NCBI RefSeq assembly: GCF_001890765.1
Contig: NZ_KV878783.1
Location: forward strand, 1,401,173 to 1,465,172
Direction: 5' to 3'
Origin: Spirulina major PCC 6313
GTDB taxonomy: Bacteria > Cyanobacteriota > Cyanobacteriia > Cyanobacteriales > Spirulinaceae
Length of the DNA stretch: 64,000 nt
In this document: positions 17,674 to 26,910 of the stretch, in pieces
Layout: the number at the start of each line of letters is the position of its first letter
How positions within the stretch are numbered: position 1 is the stretch's first letter
The notes under the pieces: generated by a model
Told to the model about the DNA's origin: nothing
Database searches by the model: none
Seen by the model: the letters and a program-made list of their open reading frames with translations, nothing else
Program-made: the position numbers and the translations under genes

Positions 17674-17813
17674 AGACAACCCGTGTGCCTCATGTTGCTG
17701 ATTGAGGAAAAAAAGTGATGTGGCACGTTTGTGCCCAAGAAACCGTATGTTCAAGCTGTGATTACTTATCATTGTGTCACAGCCCAATGACTCTCTAAAC
17801 CAGAAAAAATAAT

Positions 17814-20192
17814 CTAGTGCGACAGAGTTGATGGAGCAGAATCTTTAAGGGGGGGTCGGCGATTCCGTAATAAGAGTGAATTGGTCACTACAATAACGGA
17901 GCTTAACGCCATCAATGCCCCCGCCATGGGTGGACTTAACAAAAATCCAAACCGAGGCAAGAGAAGACCCGCCGCCGTGGGAATCAGAACGCTATTGTAC
18001 CCCAAGGCCCAGGCTAAGTTTTGCCGAATTTTAGCAAACGTGGCTCGACTCAAATGTAATACACTTTCGACGGCTTGTAAGCCCAGTTCTGCATTGGGGG
18101 GCTGCATCAGGACGATATCAGCGGTTTCGAGAGCCACATCCGTGCCGCTATGGAGGGCGATCCCCACATCCGCCTGAGCCAGGGCGGGGGCATCGTTAAT
18201 GCCGTCGCCCACCATGGCCACGCGGTGATTTTGGGCTTGGAGGGCTTGGATGTGGTCGGCTTTGGCGGTGGGGAGGACTTGGGCGAGAACTTGGGTGATG
18301 TTGAGTTGGGCGGCGATCGCGGCCGCCGCATCGGGATGATCGCCCGTGAGTAACACCACATTCAAGCCCATCTGTTGTAAATTCTCCACCGTTTGCCGCG
18401 CATCGGCCCGCAGGGGATCACTCAACGCCATCAAGCCAATACAGGTGTGATCTAAGGCGAGATAGATCACCGTTTGCCCCCCTTGGGCGAGGGAGTGCTG
18501 AATCACGTCGAGGGCGGCGGGGATCGGGATGTTGCCCTGCTGAAGCCAGGCGGCATTACCGACGCGACAGAGGGCGGGGGGGTGATCGGGGCGGTGGATG
18601 GTGGCGATCGCCCCATACCCCGGCGCACTGACAAAATCCGCCGTCGGATAGAGGTTGAGATTGCGCTGGGCGGCGGCGGTGAGGATCGCCGTGGCCAGGG
18701 GGTGCTGGCTGCCCTGCTCAATGCTGGCGGCGAATCGCACGAGATGATCGGCGCTCCAATCATTGAGGGGATGAATTTCGGTGACTTGGGGACGGCCTTG
18801 GGTGAGGGTTCCGGTTTTATCAAAGACGATGGTATCCACACGGTGCGCTGCTTCGAGGCTGTCGCCGCCTTTGATCAGCAACCCTTGTTCTGCGCCGCGA
18901 CTCGTTCCCACCAGGATCGCGGTGGGGGTGGCGAGGCCGAGGGCGCAGGGACAGGCGACGACGAGCACGGCGATCGCCAGTTTCAAACTGATTAAGCTAG
19001 GGACACTGGCGATCGCTTGACCCGCCAACCATTGATCGCCCCAGATCTGCCAGAGCAGGAAGGTGAGGAGAGCGATCGCCATCACCCCATAGGCGAAATA
19101 CCCCGAAAGCTGATCCGCCAAGCTCTGAATCGGAGCCTTGCGGGTTTGGGCGGTTTCCACGGCGGCGGTAATTTGGGAAAGGAGGGTATCCTCGCCAATC
19201 CGCTGGACTTTGACGGCGATCATGCCGCTTTGGTTCAGGGTTCCCGCCGTCACCGTATCCCCGATCTGTTTCGTGACCGGGAACGATTCCCCCGTCAACA
19301 TCGATTCATCCACACTGGACGACCCCTGCATCACCTCGCCATCAACGGGAATTTTTTCCCCCGGCAAGACCCGCACCCATTCCCCCACCCGCAGCGATCG
19401 CACCGGAATCGTGATGCCGCTTTCCTGGGCGGTGTCGGCAGTGCTGATCAGGCGGGCGGTTTGGGGTTGGAGTTGAATTAAGGCCTCTAGGGCGGCGGTG
19501 GCGCGGCTGCGGGCTTGGCCTTCGAGGGTGCGCCCTAAAAAGACAAAGCCCAACAACATCACCGGCTCATCAAAAAAACAGTCCCAGCCCAACTGTGGCC
19601 ACAGCAACGCCGCACAACTGGCTAAATAGGCGCTTCCCGTCCCCAACGCCACGAGGGTATTCATATTCGGGTTACCGTAGCGGAGACTCCGCGCCCCATC
19701 AGTGAAAATCTCCCGGCCGGGAATGGCGATCGCTAAGGTCGCCAAGGCCCAATGCACTGCGATATGTCCCAAAACGGGAATTTCCGGGCCGCCCCAATGG
19801 TGCCAATGGCCCAATAGGGAAAAGAGCAACAGCCCCGCCGCGATCCAAAGGCGTTGACGGTGGGCTTGGCGTTCGGCGGCGGCGCGATCGCGCCAATTCG
19901 GTGTCGTCGGGGTCGCTGTATCCTCTGGGCGGGGGGTACTGGGAAAACCCCGTTGGGTGAGGTAGTCCGCCATGGCCTGCGGGGTGATCGCGTCGGGGTC
20001 GTAATCCACCACGGCGATCGCTGTAATCAAATTGACACAGGCCGCATGAACACCGGGCTGCTGCTTGAGTTGCCGCTCCACCGCCGCCACACAGCCCGCG
20101 CACTGCATCCCATCCACATCGAGGGTCAGGGTGGTGAGGGGTGAAGGCGTCGGGGGCTTAGGGGTGGGTAGGGCGGGGGAAAGGGTAGTCAT
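17814..20192 (-). CDS. Copper-transporting P1B-type ATPase
   Basis: This 792-aa protein is a heavy-metal P-type ATPase. It has one N-terminal metal-binding domain (GMQCAGC at about residues 28-34). The membrane CPC motif is at 414-416, the phosphorylated Asp is 458 in DKTGTLT, an HP dipeptide sits in GSQHPLA, and the hinge reads [14 protein letters not shown] lies in the actuator domain. The last helices contain YN...P and MALSS motifs, which are diagnostic of Cu(I) pumps. Cyanobacteria usually have two such pumps, CtaA (plasma membrane) and PacS (thylakoid), which deliver copper to plastocyanin and cytochrome oxidase. I cannot tell which one this is. No copper chaperone or regulator gene is adjacent. 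Confidence 0.93.
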   Translation of the reverse strand: MTTLSPALPTPKPPTPSPLTTLTLDVDGMQCAGCVAAVERQLKQQPGVHAACVNLITAIAVVDYDPDAITPQAMADYLTQRGFPSTPRPEDTATPTTPNWRDRAAAERQAHRQRLWIAAGLLLFSLLGHWHHWGGPEIPVLGHIAVHWALATLAIAIPGREIFTDGARSLRYGNPNMNTLVALGTGSAYLASCAALLWPQLGWDCFFDEPVMLLGFVFLGRTLEGQARSRATAALEALIQLQPQTARLISTADTAQESGITIPVRSLRVGEWVRVLPGEKIPVDGEVMQGSSSVDESMLTGESFPVTKQIGDTVTAGTLNQSGMIAVKVQRIGEDTLLSQITAAVETAQTRKAPIQSLADQLSGYFAYGVMAIALLTFLLWQIWGDQWLAGQAIASVPSLISLKLAIAVLVVACPCALGLATPTAILVGTSRGAEQGLLIKGGDSLEAAHRVDTIVFDKTGTLTQGRPQVTEIHPLNDWSADHLVRFAASIEQGSQHPLATAILTAAAQRNLNLYPTADFVSAPGYGAIATIHRPDHPPALCRVGNAAWLQQGNIPIPAALDVIQHSLAQGGQTVIYLALDHTCIGLMALSDPLRADARQTVENLQQMGLNVVLLTGDHPDAAAAIAAQLNITQVLAQVLPTAKADHIQALQAQNHRVAMVGDGINDAPALAQADVGIALHSGTDVALETADIVLMQPPNAELGLQAVESVLHLSRATFAKIRQNLAWALGYNSVLIPTAAGLLLPRFGFLLSPPMAGALMALSSVIVVTNSLLLRNRRPPLKDSAPSTLSH

Positions 20193-20281
20193 AGACAGGG
20201 ATTAAGGTCGGCAATAGGGTGATCTTAGCGGGGAAACGGGAGCGATGGTGATAGGCGGCGATCGCCCCCAATGCCTCCCCC

Positions 20282-21625
20282 TTAGGATTCCCCCGTCACC
20301 GACACATCATCCACCCAGATCCGAGGGCAAACCCCGCCCGGTGTCAGTTCCGGTTCCGACTCCACATAGATAATCGCCTTGAGCAGATCCCGAAAGTCGC
20401 CGGCGATCGTCGCCGAATCCACACTGATTTTCTCCCCCTTATTCACCAACCAACCATCAAAGGGCAAGGAAAACGACCCCTGAAGCGCACTCACCCCCGC
20501 ATGGAGGGCACTGAGATCATCAATCAGCAGCACATTCTCCGCCTCATTTAAACTGTATTGCGTCTCGCTGGGTTGACCGGGGAACACATGATAAAAATGG
20601 GGGCTGACGCTGACTTTCGCGCCAATATTGGCGTGGCCTGTAGGTTGGGCGTTCATCCGTTTAGCGGTGCCAGTGCTGTGGATGAAGCGGGTGAGGATAC
20701 CGTTTTCGATCAGTGGGACGCGGCGCGTAGGTGTGCCTTCGCCGTCGAAGGTTTCGGCACTGACATTTTGAGGATGGAGGGCATCATCGGCCAGGGAGAG
20801 GAGGGGAGACGCGATCGCTGTACCGATGGATTCCGGGGTAGACAAGCTCTGTTTATCTAAGACGCTTTGGGCATTGAACAGGTTAGAAAAGGCTCCGAGC
20901 AGACCTAAAAAGGCTTCCCCCGAAAAGACAACGCGATATTTACCCGATGGGATTTTTTGGTAATTGAGATGACTAATGGTTTTCTCGCGGGCTTCGGTGA
21001 TGCAGTCCGCGATCGCTAAACTCCCCAACCCCGGACTCATCCGAAAACTCCCCGCACTCCGAGGCTTTTTCCCCTCCTCCTCTGTCTTGCTATACAAATA
21101 CACCGACGCATAGGTGCGAGCTTCAGACCGTAACGCCCCCGCACTATTGAGATAAAACCGCTCAATCTCCTGCTGCGACAACCCGTTATAGGGCACGCTA
21201 TGAATCGCTGGATGGGCTTCCATCAGGGCTTTTTCCGCATCCACCAAGGCGGTGATCAAGTCAGTGACGGGGGCCGGTTCAGCCATGGAAGTGTCCACAG
21301 CGGGCAGGGGCGCGGTGGATTCCGGGCTGAAGTCAGGGATATGCTCTTTGACACCGAAAATACTCGCATCCTGGGCGGTTTTCAGGGCCAATTCAATCCC
21401 CACCGGGTCTACATCGGTGGTACTCGTCACGCCCATCGTGCCTTGGTCATTCCAGACCCGCACAATCACACTCGAACGGTTGGAGGCTTTCACCTGCTTC
21501 GGTTCACCATGATCCACTTGGACGCTAGTCGAGTCGGTATTCGCGCCATAAACATCATATTTGTGTACCCCTAATTTTTGGGCAATGTCGGCGGTGTATT
21601 GGGCAAGATCTTGAATTTGAACCAT
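20282..21625 (-). CDS. tldE: TldE/PmbA family protease subunit
   Basis: This 447-aa protein is the PmbA/TldE partner of TldD. In known cases TldD and TldE form a heterodimeric metalloprotease that trims peptides, with TldE lacking the zinc motif; no HExxxH is visible here, as expected. The C-terminal part shows the family's GTPTRRVPLIENGILTRFIHS and ANIGAKVSVSP segments. tldD lies upstream on the same strand with a Uma2 gene between them, so a three-gene unit is likely. Length matches the family (about 450 aa). Confidence 0.9.
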   Translation of the reverse strand: MVQIQDLAQYTADIAQKLGVHKYDVYGANTDSTSVQVDHGEPKQVKASNRSSVIVRVWNDQGTMGVTSTTDVDPVGIELALKTAQDASIFGVKEHIPDFSPESTAPLPAVDTSMAEPAPVTDLITALVDAEKALMEAHPAIHSVPYNGLSQQEIERFYLNSAGALRSEARTYASVYLYSKTEEEGKKPRSAGSFRMSPGLGSLAIADCITEAREKTISHLNYQKIPSGKYRVVFSGEAFLGLLGAFSNLFNAQSVLDKQSLSTPESIGTAIASPLLSLADDALHPQNVSAETFDGEGTPTRRVPLIENGILTRFIHSTGTAKRMNAQPTGHANIGAKVSVSPHFYHVFPGQPSETQYSLNEAENVLLIDDLSALHAGVSALQGSFSLPFDGWLVNKGEKISVDSATIAGDFRDLLKAIIYVESEPELTPGGVCPRIWVDDVSVTGES

Positions 21626-21647
21626 AACTGAATCCTTGGAAAAATCA

Positions 21648-22205
21648 CTAAACGGTTAAGCAGGCAAAAATATCATCAACAGTGGGCTGCCAGGGGTCAA
21701 GCTGGGGCAGTATGGGCGGCTGGGCTTGGCTCTCGTGGGTTTGGGGAGAATGATGCAGCCCAAAGGAGAGGATGAGGCGATCGCGAGGCTCAATGAGCCA
21801 GCCCACCCTTGTCCCCTGTGCCAAACAAAACAGAATTTTATCAATCACCCGAATTGAAGACTGCTCCGGGGAGAGGATTTCGATCAGCCAATCCGGGGCC
21901 AGGCAAAAATCATCGGCAATGTCTCCGGCTGAATCGCGAGGAATGCGATCCGTCTGAAACACACTGATGTCAGGAACAATGGAGCGATCGCCCAAGGTAC
22001 ATCGCAATTCACTAAAAGCCCGCACATTTTTTTTTTGATAATTGATCTCAGCCGTGAGGGTTGATTGAATCGCGCTGTGTTTTCCTTTGGGCATGGGTTT
22101 TTGATCAATATACCCGTGACGATATTCTCGTGGCGGTTGTGTTTCAGGTTGAGCCAGAAACTCGGCCAATGTAAATAAGGTGGGAGGTGACGAGAGTGCA
22201 GTCAT
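21648..22205 (-). CDS. Uma2 family (DUF820) putative endonuclease
   Basis: This 185-aa protein belongs to the Uma2/DUF820 family, a PD-(D/E)XK nuclease-like fold that is greatly expanded in cyanobacteria. Typical pieces are FTLAEFLAQPETQPPREY near the N-terminus, the SIVPDISVFQTDRIP strand with the family Asp, and LAPDWLIEILSPEQSS with the E-I-L-S-P motif. Length is usual. It sits between tldD (79 bp upstream) and tldE (22 bp downstream) on the same strand. Its function is unknown; it has probably inserted into a tldD-tldE pair as a mobile-gene family member (inference). Confidence 0.88.
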   Translation of the reverse strand: MTALSSPPTLFTLAEFLAQPETQPPREYRHGYIDQKPMPKGKHSAIQSTLTAEINYQKKNVRAFSELRCTLGDRSIVPDISVFQTDRIPRDSAGDIADDFCLAPDWLIEILSPEQSSIRVIDKILFCLAQGTRVGWLIEPRDRLILSFGLHHSPQTHESQAQPPILPQLDPWQPTVDDIFACLTV

Positions 22206-22283
22206 AGGTCAAACACAGAGATTGCTCGTGTGGGCAGGGTGGGCAATGCCCACCCTGCATGATGATCGGATTCAGGGGTGGAG

Positions 22284-23756
22284 TTAGCGGCCGCCGACGG
22301 TGATCGAGTCCACCTTAATATGAGGCTGGCCGACGGTGACATAGATGCCGCCGCTGATCGAGCCACAGAACCCCGGCGCGAGGCTGAGATCATTGGAACA
22401 CATCGAAATTTTGTGCATGATGTCCTTGGCTTCGCCGATCAAAATTGCGCCCTTGAGGGGTTTGGTGACTTTGCCGTTTTCGATCAGATAGGCCTCATCC
22501 ACGCCGAAATTGAATTCACCCGTAGGGCCCACACTGCCGCCGCCCATCTTTTTGCAGTAAATCCCCTTATCGATGGAGGCGAAAATATCCTCCACGGAGC
22601 AATCACCGGGGGCAATGTAGGTGTTGCGCATCCGGGAGGCGGCGGCGTAGGTGTAGTTTTGGCGGCGACCGCTGCCGGTGCGCGGATGGCCGGTGCGCAT
22701 TTGGCCAGCGCGATCGCTCAAAAAGTTTTTCAGAATGCCATTTTCAATCAACAGCGTCCGCTGGGTGGGCATTCCCTCATCATCCATATCGAGAGTACCA
22801 AAGGCATCATCAGAGCGTCCTTCGTCCCAGGCCGTCAGGTTTTCATGGGCGATTTTTTGACCCTTCATCTCCATGAATGGCGTGGTTTTGCGTTCAATTT
22901 GTGTCGTTTCGAGCAAGTGACCGCAGGCCTCATGGAAAATCACCCCGCCGAAATGATTCGCCATCACGATCGGATAGGTTCCCGACTCCACATAGTCCGC
23001 GTAGAGCATCTGCCCCGCACTTTCGGCCACGTCGGCGGCAGCTTTCTGGTAGTTCCAATTGCGGAGGAAATCCGGATCACTAGTGTCCCCATCCCGCAGC
23101 CCGTTGGAGGTGCGATGTTCCCCATCGGCGCAGAGCACATTACAAGACACCGATTGTGTCAGGCGAATATCCCGCGCAAAGGTGCCATCACTGGACGCGA
23201 CGAGCACCTCTTGCCAATCTCGGAAAAATGCTGCTCGCCGCGATCGCACATGGGAGGCCGCTTTTTCCAGACTGGCCGTGGTAGCGAGGAGAATGTCGCC
23301 CATTTCTTCGATGGAACTACATTCGGGGAGCCAGAGTTCTTTATCTTTGGCCTTGGCGTAGTCCCGCAGCAGTTCGAGGCACACTTCCGGGATGAAGGCC
23401 GTGGGAGCCGGGAGGCTCAAGCCCAGAATCGAGAGGGCTTTTTCGAGGGCAGTTTTGAGGCCGTTGAAGGTGAGGTCGTTGGTACTGACGTAGCAGTCAG
23501 CCTTGCCACGAAAGACGCGAATCCCTGCCCCGGTGGTCAAGCTGGGGGAAATGCTGGTAATGAGATCATCCTCTGCCAAGCAACTAATATAGTTAACCCG
23601 TTCGAGAAAAAATTCAACGAAATCTGCACCGGCGGCTCGACCCAGGCCGAGGAGGGTGGATAGGGGCGCTTCCCAAGTGCCGTCAAAGCGGGCTGGGGTG
23701 GCGAGATAGTCTAGGCTGGGGAGTTCTTGGGTGAGTAACAGAGTGCTTGGAGCCAT
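22284..23756 (-). CDS. tldD: TldD family metalloprotease subunit
   Basis: This 490-aa protein is the zinc-carrying subunit of the TldD/TldE protease. The HExxxH motif HEACGH is at residues 275-280, preceded by NHFGGVIF. The C-terminal part has [19 protein letters not shown] and [10 protein letters not shown] segments typical of TldD. I chose the ATG at 23756 ([10 protein letters not shown]); a longer frame from 23837 adds 27 residues that look unlike the family. It starts the tldD-Uma2-tldE unit and is divergent from psbU with about 220 bp between starts. Cytoplasmic. Confidence 0.92.
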   Translation of the reverse strand: MAPSTLLLTQELPSLDYLATPARFDGTWEAPLSTLLGLGRAAGADFVEFFLERVNYISCLAEDDLITSISPSLTTGAGIRVFRGKADCYVSTNDLTFNGLKTALEKALSILGLSLPAPTAFIPEVCLELLRDYAKAKDKELWLPECSSIEEMGDILLATTASLEKAASHVRSRRAAFFRDWQEVLVASSDGTFARDIRLTQSVSCNVLCADGEHRTSNGLRDGDTSDPDFLRNWNYQKAAADVAESAGQMLYADYVESGTYPIVMANHFGGVIFHEACGHLLETTQIERKTTPFMEMKGQKIAHENLTAWDEGRSDDAFGTLDMDDEGMPTQRTLLIENGILKNFLSDRAGQMRTGHPRTGSGRRQNYTYAAASRMRNTYIAPGDCSVEDIFASIDKGIYCKKMGGGSVGPTGEFNFGVDEAYLIENGKVTKPLKGAILIGEAKDIMHKISMCSNDLSLAPGFCGSISGGIYVTVGQPHIKVDSITVGGR

Positions 23757-23977
23757 AGGGATTTGAGTGGGGTGGGTTCGCTTCACTACATCATGGGCTT
23801 GGGGAGTTCCCCAGTTGCTTAGTCTAACAAACTCCATGGGGTGGGCTTTGTGGCAAATGTAACGGATGATGGCCGTGGGGCGACCCCTGGTAGGATAAGA
23901 TGATTGGATATTAAATGACTATAAATAGAATGGCTGCGGTCGTTCTATTCATGCTTGCAGAGGAGGATTTTGAGTTG

Positions 23978-24361
23978 ATGAAGAGATTAGTCAACTGGCT
24001 ACTGGTTGCGGTATTTTCCGTGGGTGTATTGTGCTGGGGTGCTCAAGCGAGCCCAGCGATAGGTGCGCCGTTGCGGAATAATGCAGATGCGATGCTAGAG
24101 ACTGAGTTTGGGGCAAAACTTGACCTCAATAATACAAATGTTCGAGCGTTCCGGAAGCTGCGGGGCTTCTACCCCACCTTGGCCCAAAAAATTGTCGGCA
24201 ATGCTCCCTATGAGTCTGTCGAGGACGTTTTGGACATTAAGGGGCTGAGTGAAACGCAGAAACAACGCTTAAAGGATAATTTGGACAAGTTCACGGTTGT
24301 CCCGGTGACGGATGTGTTTACCGAAGGAGATACCCGTTTAAACAATGGGATCTACGACTAG
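23978..24361 (+). CDS. psbU: Photosystem II 12-kDa extrinsic protein PsbU
   Basis: PsbU is one of the lumenal proteins stabilising the oxygen-evolving complex of photosystem II. The ATG at 23978 gives 127 aa and is preceded by AGGAGG 11 nt upstream; longer frames from 23915 lack this site. Residues 1-29 form a signal peptide (basic MKRLVNW, a hydrophobic core, then AQASPAIG) for export to the thylakoid lumen. The mature part has LDLNNTNVRAFRKLRGFYP and the helix-hairpin-helix-like region AQKIVGNAPYESVEDVLDI, ending LDKFTVVPV...NNGIYD. A rho-independent terminator follows at 24446. Confidence 0.96.
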   Translation: MKRLVNWLLVAVFSVGVLCWGAQASPAIGAPLRNNADAMLETEFGAKLDLNNTNVRAFRKLRGFYPTLAQKIVGNAPYESVEDVLDIKGLSETQKQRLKDNLDKFTVVPVTDVFTEGDTRLNNGIYD

Positions 24362-24445
24362 GACAGAGTGAGGGCGTGAGACGGTAGCTTAACCGTTAGG
24401 GTTGAACCGATCGCGATCGCACCTCTTTAGGTTCATGATCCGGAA

Positions 24446-24472
24446 CCCACTCCTAAAGGGGTGGGCTTTTTT
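24446..24472 (+). terminator. Probable rho-independent terminator of psbU
   Basis: An 8-bp stem (CCCACTCC against GGGGTGGG, one G-T pair) with a 4-nt loop is followed by CTTTTTT. It lies 85 bp after the psbU stop and before nadB. Confidence 0.75.
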
Positions 24473-24568
24473 GTGGGGGATTGGGGCGCGATCGCCCCGA
24501 ACTTGCACCGAAACCGTAGAGAATCCCCCTGAGCCTGCTATAGTCTCAAAAAATTGTTCAATCGTGCC

Positions 24569-26254
24569 ATGACTGTTTCTCGCTCATCGGGGGCTATGCC
24601 GGCTGCTGTGGATGTGGTGGTAGTGGGAGCAGGGGCCGCGGGGCTGTATGCCGCCCTCTGTCTGCCCAGCCAGTATTCTGTCTGTTTGATTACCAAGGAA
24701 ACGCTCGACACGGGGGCGAGCCAGTGGGCCCAGGGCGGCATTGCGGCGGCGATCGCGCCTACCGATGCGCCGGTGTTTCATCGCGATGATACCCTCAAAG
24801 CCGGGGCGGGATTGTGTGACAAAACGGCAGTGGAATTCCTCGTTGATCATGCTGCCGATGCGATCGCGCAGTTGGTGGACTACGGTGTGGCCTTCGATCG
24901 CCACGACGGACAATTAGCCATGACCCTCGAAGCGGCCCATTCTCAGCCCCGCGTCCTCCATGCTGCCGATACCACCGGGCGGGCGATCGTCTCGATCCTG
25001 ATTGAACAGGTGATGCAACGCCCGAATATTCAAGTGTTTTCCCAAACCCTCGCCCTCAAACTCTGGCAAACCCCCGACGGGAGCCGCTGTCAGGGCTTGG
25101 GGCTGTGGTATCAGGATCAAATCCATTGGTTGCGGGCGGGGGCGGTGGTGTTGGCCACGGGGGGCGGCGGTCAGGTGTTTGCCCAGACGACGAATCCCAC
25201 GGTGAGCACGGGGGATGGCGTGGCCTTGGCCGGGCGAGCGGGGGCGCAGTTGCGGGATTTGGAGTTTTTCCAGTTTCACCCCACGGCCTTAGCGCAACCG
25301 GGTGCGCCGCGCTTTTTAATTAGCGAGGCCGTGCGGGGCGAAGGGGCGCATTTGGTGGATGGTAAGGGCGATCGCTTTGCCTTCAAATACCATCCCAAGG
25401 GGGAACTCGCGCCCCGCGATCGCGTCAGTCGGGCCATTTTTGACTATCTCGAAGCCACCGAACCCGATCCGACTCAGGGCCGAGTCTTCCTCGACCTCAG
25501 CCCCATTGAGCGCGATCGCATCCGTTACCGCTTCCCCAACATCATCCGTGTCTGTCAACAATGGGGCATCGATCCATACCAAGAACCCATTCCGGTCACG
25601 CCCGCCGCCCATTATTGGATGGGGGGCATTGTGGTGAATGTGAAGAATGAAACCTCCCTGCCGGGTCTGTATGCCGTGGGGGAAGTGGCGAGTACCGGGG
25701 TACATGGGGCGAACCGCTTGGCGAGCAATTCCCTTTTAGAATGTGTGGTCTATGCGTCGCGTCTCAGTCAGTTAACCGTCACCTCGCCCCCAGAGGAACC
25801 CACGATACAACCGGAACCCCACGCCCTCGCAGACTGTGATCTCGCGGCGATGACCCAACAGCGGCAGGCGTTGCAGCGGTTGATGTGGCACAGTGCGGGG
25901 ATTTGCCGATCGCAGGCGGTGTTAGAGGCAGCGATCGCCCAGGTGGAGCAATGGCAAGGGGAATTTGAACAGGTGGCGATCGTGCAGCAACTCCGCGCCC
26001 TCACCCCCACCATGGAATTCATCAAAACAGAAACCGCACTGCCCGTGATTCGCCAGGTGGTGGAAACCGATAATCTCCTGGAGGTGGCGCGATTAATCCT
26101 CAAAAGTGCCGCCTTTCGCACCGAGAGCCGGGGCGGTCATTTTCGCCAAGACTACCCCGAATCTGATCCCACCTGGGCAAGCCATACGGTAATTGAGGGC
26201 GATCGCTGGTCAAAAATTCCCTGTCAATCGCCAAGGTCTGAAGCTGATCGGTGA
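24569..26254 (+). CDS. nadB: L-aspartate oxidase
   Basis: NadB oxidises L-aspartate to iminoaspartate with FAD, the first step of de novo NAD synthesis; NadA then makes quinolinate. This 561-aa protein has the FAD-binding VVVVGAGAAGLYAAL near residue 20, the substrate-channel segment LEAAHSQPRVLHAADTTG, and LRDLEFFQFHPTAL. It ends with the C-terminal helical domain and TESRGGHFRQDYPE. The ATG at 24569 is preferred over a TTG at 24554. nadA and nadC are not adjacent. The gene is convergent with a small exported protein gene. Confidence 0.95.
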   Translation: MTVSRSSGAMPAAVDVVVVGAGAAGLYAALCLPSQYSVCLITKETLDTGASQWAQGGIAAAIAPTDAPVFHRDDTLKAGAGLCDKTAVEFLVDHAADAIAQLVDYGVAFDRHDGQLAMTLEAAHSQPRVLHAADTTGRAIVSILIEQVMQRPNIQVFSQTLALKLWQTPDGSRCQGLGLWYQDQIHWLRAGAVVLATGGGGQVFAQTTNPTVSTGDGVALAGRAGAQLRDLEFFQFHPTALAQPGAPRFLISEAVRGEGAHLVDGKGDRFAFKYHPKGELAPRDRVSRAIFDYLEATEPDPTQGRVFLDLSPIERDRIRYRFPNIIRVCQQWGIDPYQEPIPVTPAAHYWMGGIVVNVKNETSLPGLYAVGEVASTGVHGANRLASNSLLECVVYASRLSQLTVTSPPEEPTIQPEPHALADCDLAAMTQQRQALQRLMWHSAGICRSQAVLEAAIAQVEQWQGEFEQVAIVQQLRALTPTMEFIKTETALPVIRQVVETDNLLEVARLILKSAAFRTESRGGHFRQDYPESDPTWASHTVIEGDRWSKIPCQSPRSEADR

Positions 26255-26298
26255 TTTTCCCCTCGCAGTTTCCCCCCGTTGCGCCAGCTTGCTGGGGC

Positions 26299-26763
26299 TT
26301 AGGGTGATGGGGGGGTGTCTGCTTCGGGGTCAAAGCCGAGGAGTTGTTTGGTCATGGGGAAATAGGTGGCCCATTGTTGGGGGTCGGGGAGGTTGACCCA
26401 GTCGCGGCGGGTGACGTGGAGGCGCAGGAGGGGAGCGATGAAGCCGTTATTTTTGCCGTAGATGGTGGTGGTGGCGGTGGTGCTGAGGGGGTTGCTGTCG
26501 AATTGGCGTTGTACAGCGGCGCGGGCGACGGCTTCAGCACGGCGGAGAAAGGTTTCGTAGGTGTCGTCGGTGCGGCGTTGGAGTTCGACGGAGCGGGGTT
26601 GGATTTGGGCGAGGCTGGGGGGGGGTGCGATCGCACGTCCCACGTTCATTGCAAGCATCAGACCCAAACCGATGACCACCAGACCCAGTCCGCTCCTGGG
26701 CCGCAGGCTGGGAACGATGGGGGGGTGAATGGTCTTGTTGCTGGTGGTGTTTTTCGCTATCAT
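26299..26763 (-). CDS. Hypothetical exported or membrane-anchored protein
   Basis: This 154-aa protein has a basic N-terminus followed by a single hydrophobic segment (about residues 26-45, ending AIAPPPSLAQ), which is either an uncleaved anchor or a signal peptide. The mature part includes a YETFLRRAEAVARAAVQRQFD helix and a RLHVTRRDWVNLPDPQQWATYFP segment. I do not recognise a family. It lies convergent to nadB with 45 bp between stops and divergent from the caspase-like gene. A cyanobacterium-specific envelope or lumenal protein is my guess. Confidence 0.7.
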   Translation of the reverse strand: MIAKNTTSNKTIHPPIVPSLRPRSGLGLVVIGLGLMLAMNVGRAIAPPPSLAQIQPRSVELQRRTDDTYETFLRRAEAVARAAVQRQFDSNPLSTTATTTIYGKNNGFIAPLLRLHVTRRDWVNLPDPQQWATYFPMTKQLLGFDPEADTPPSP

Positions 26764-26910
26764 GCCAAACCTCTAGGATCGCCCAAATCCGTTATAACAC
26801 CCTGCGATCGCTCCGCTTTGTGATTGTTTACGATTCCAGCCCCCCCAGAACGAGAGAGAATCGAGGAATTCCGTTAAAATTAGCTTGCAACCTGTTCAAG
26901 TACTGGGGAT

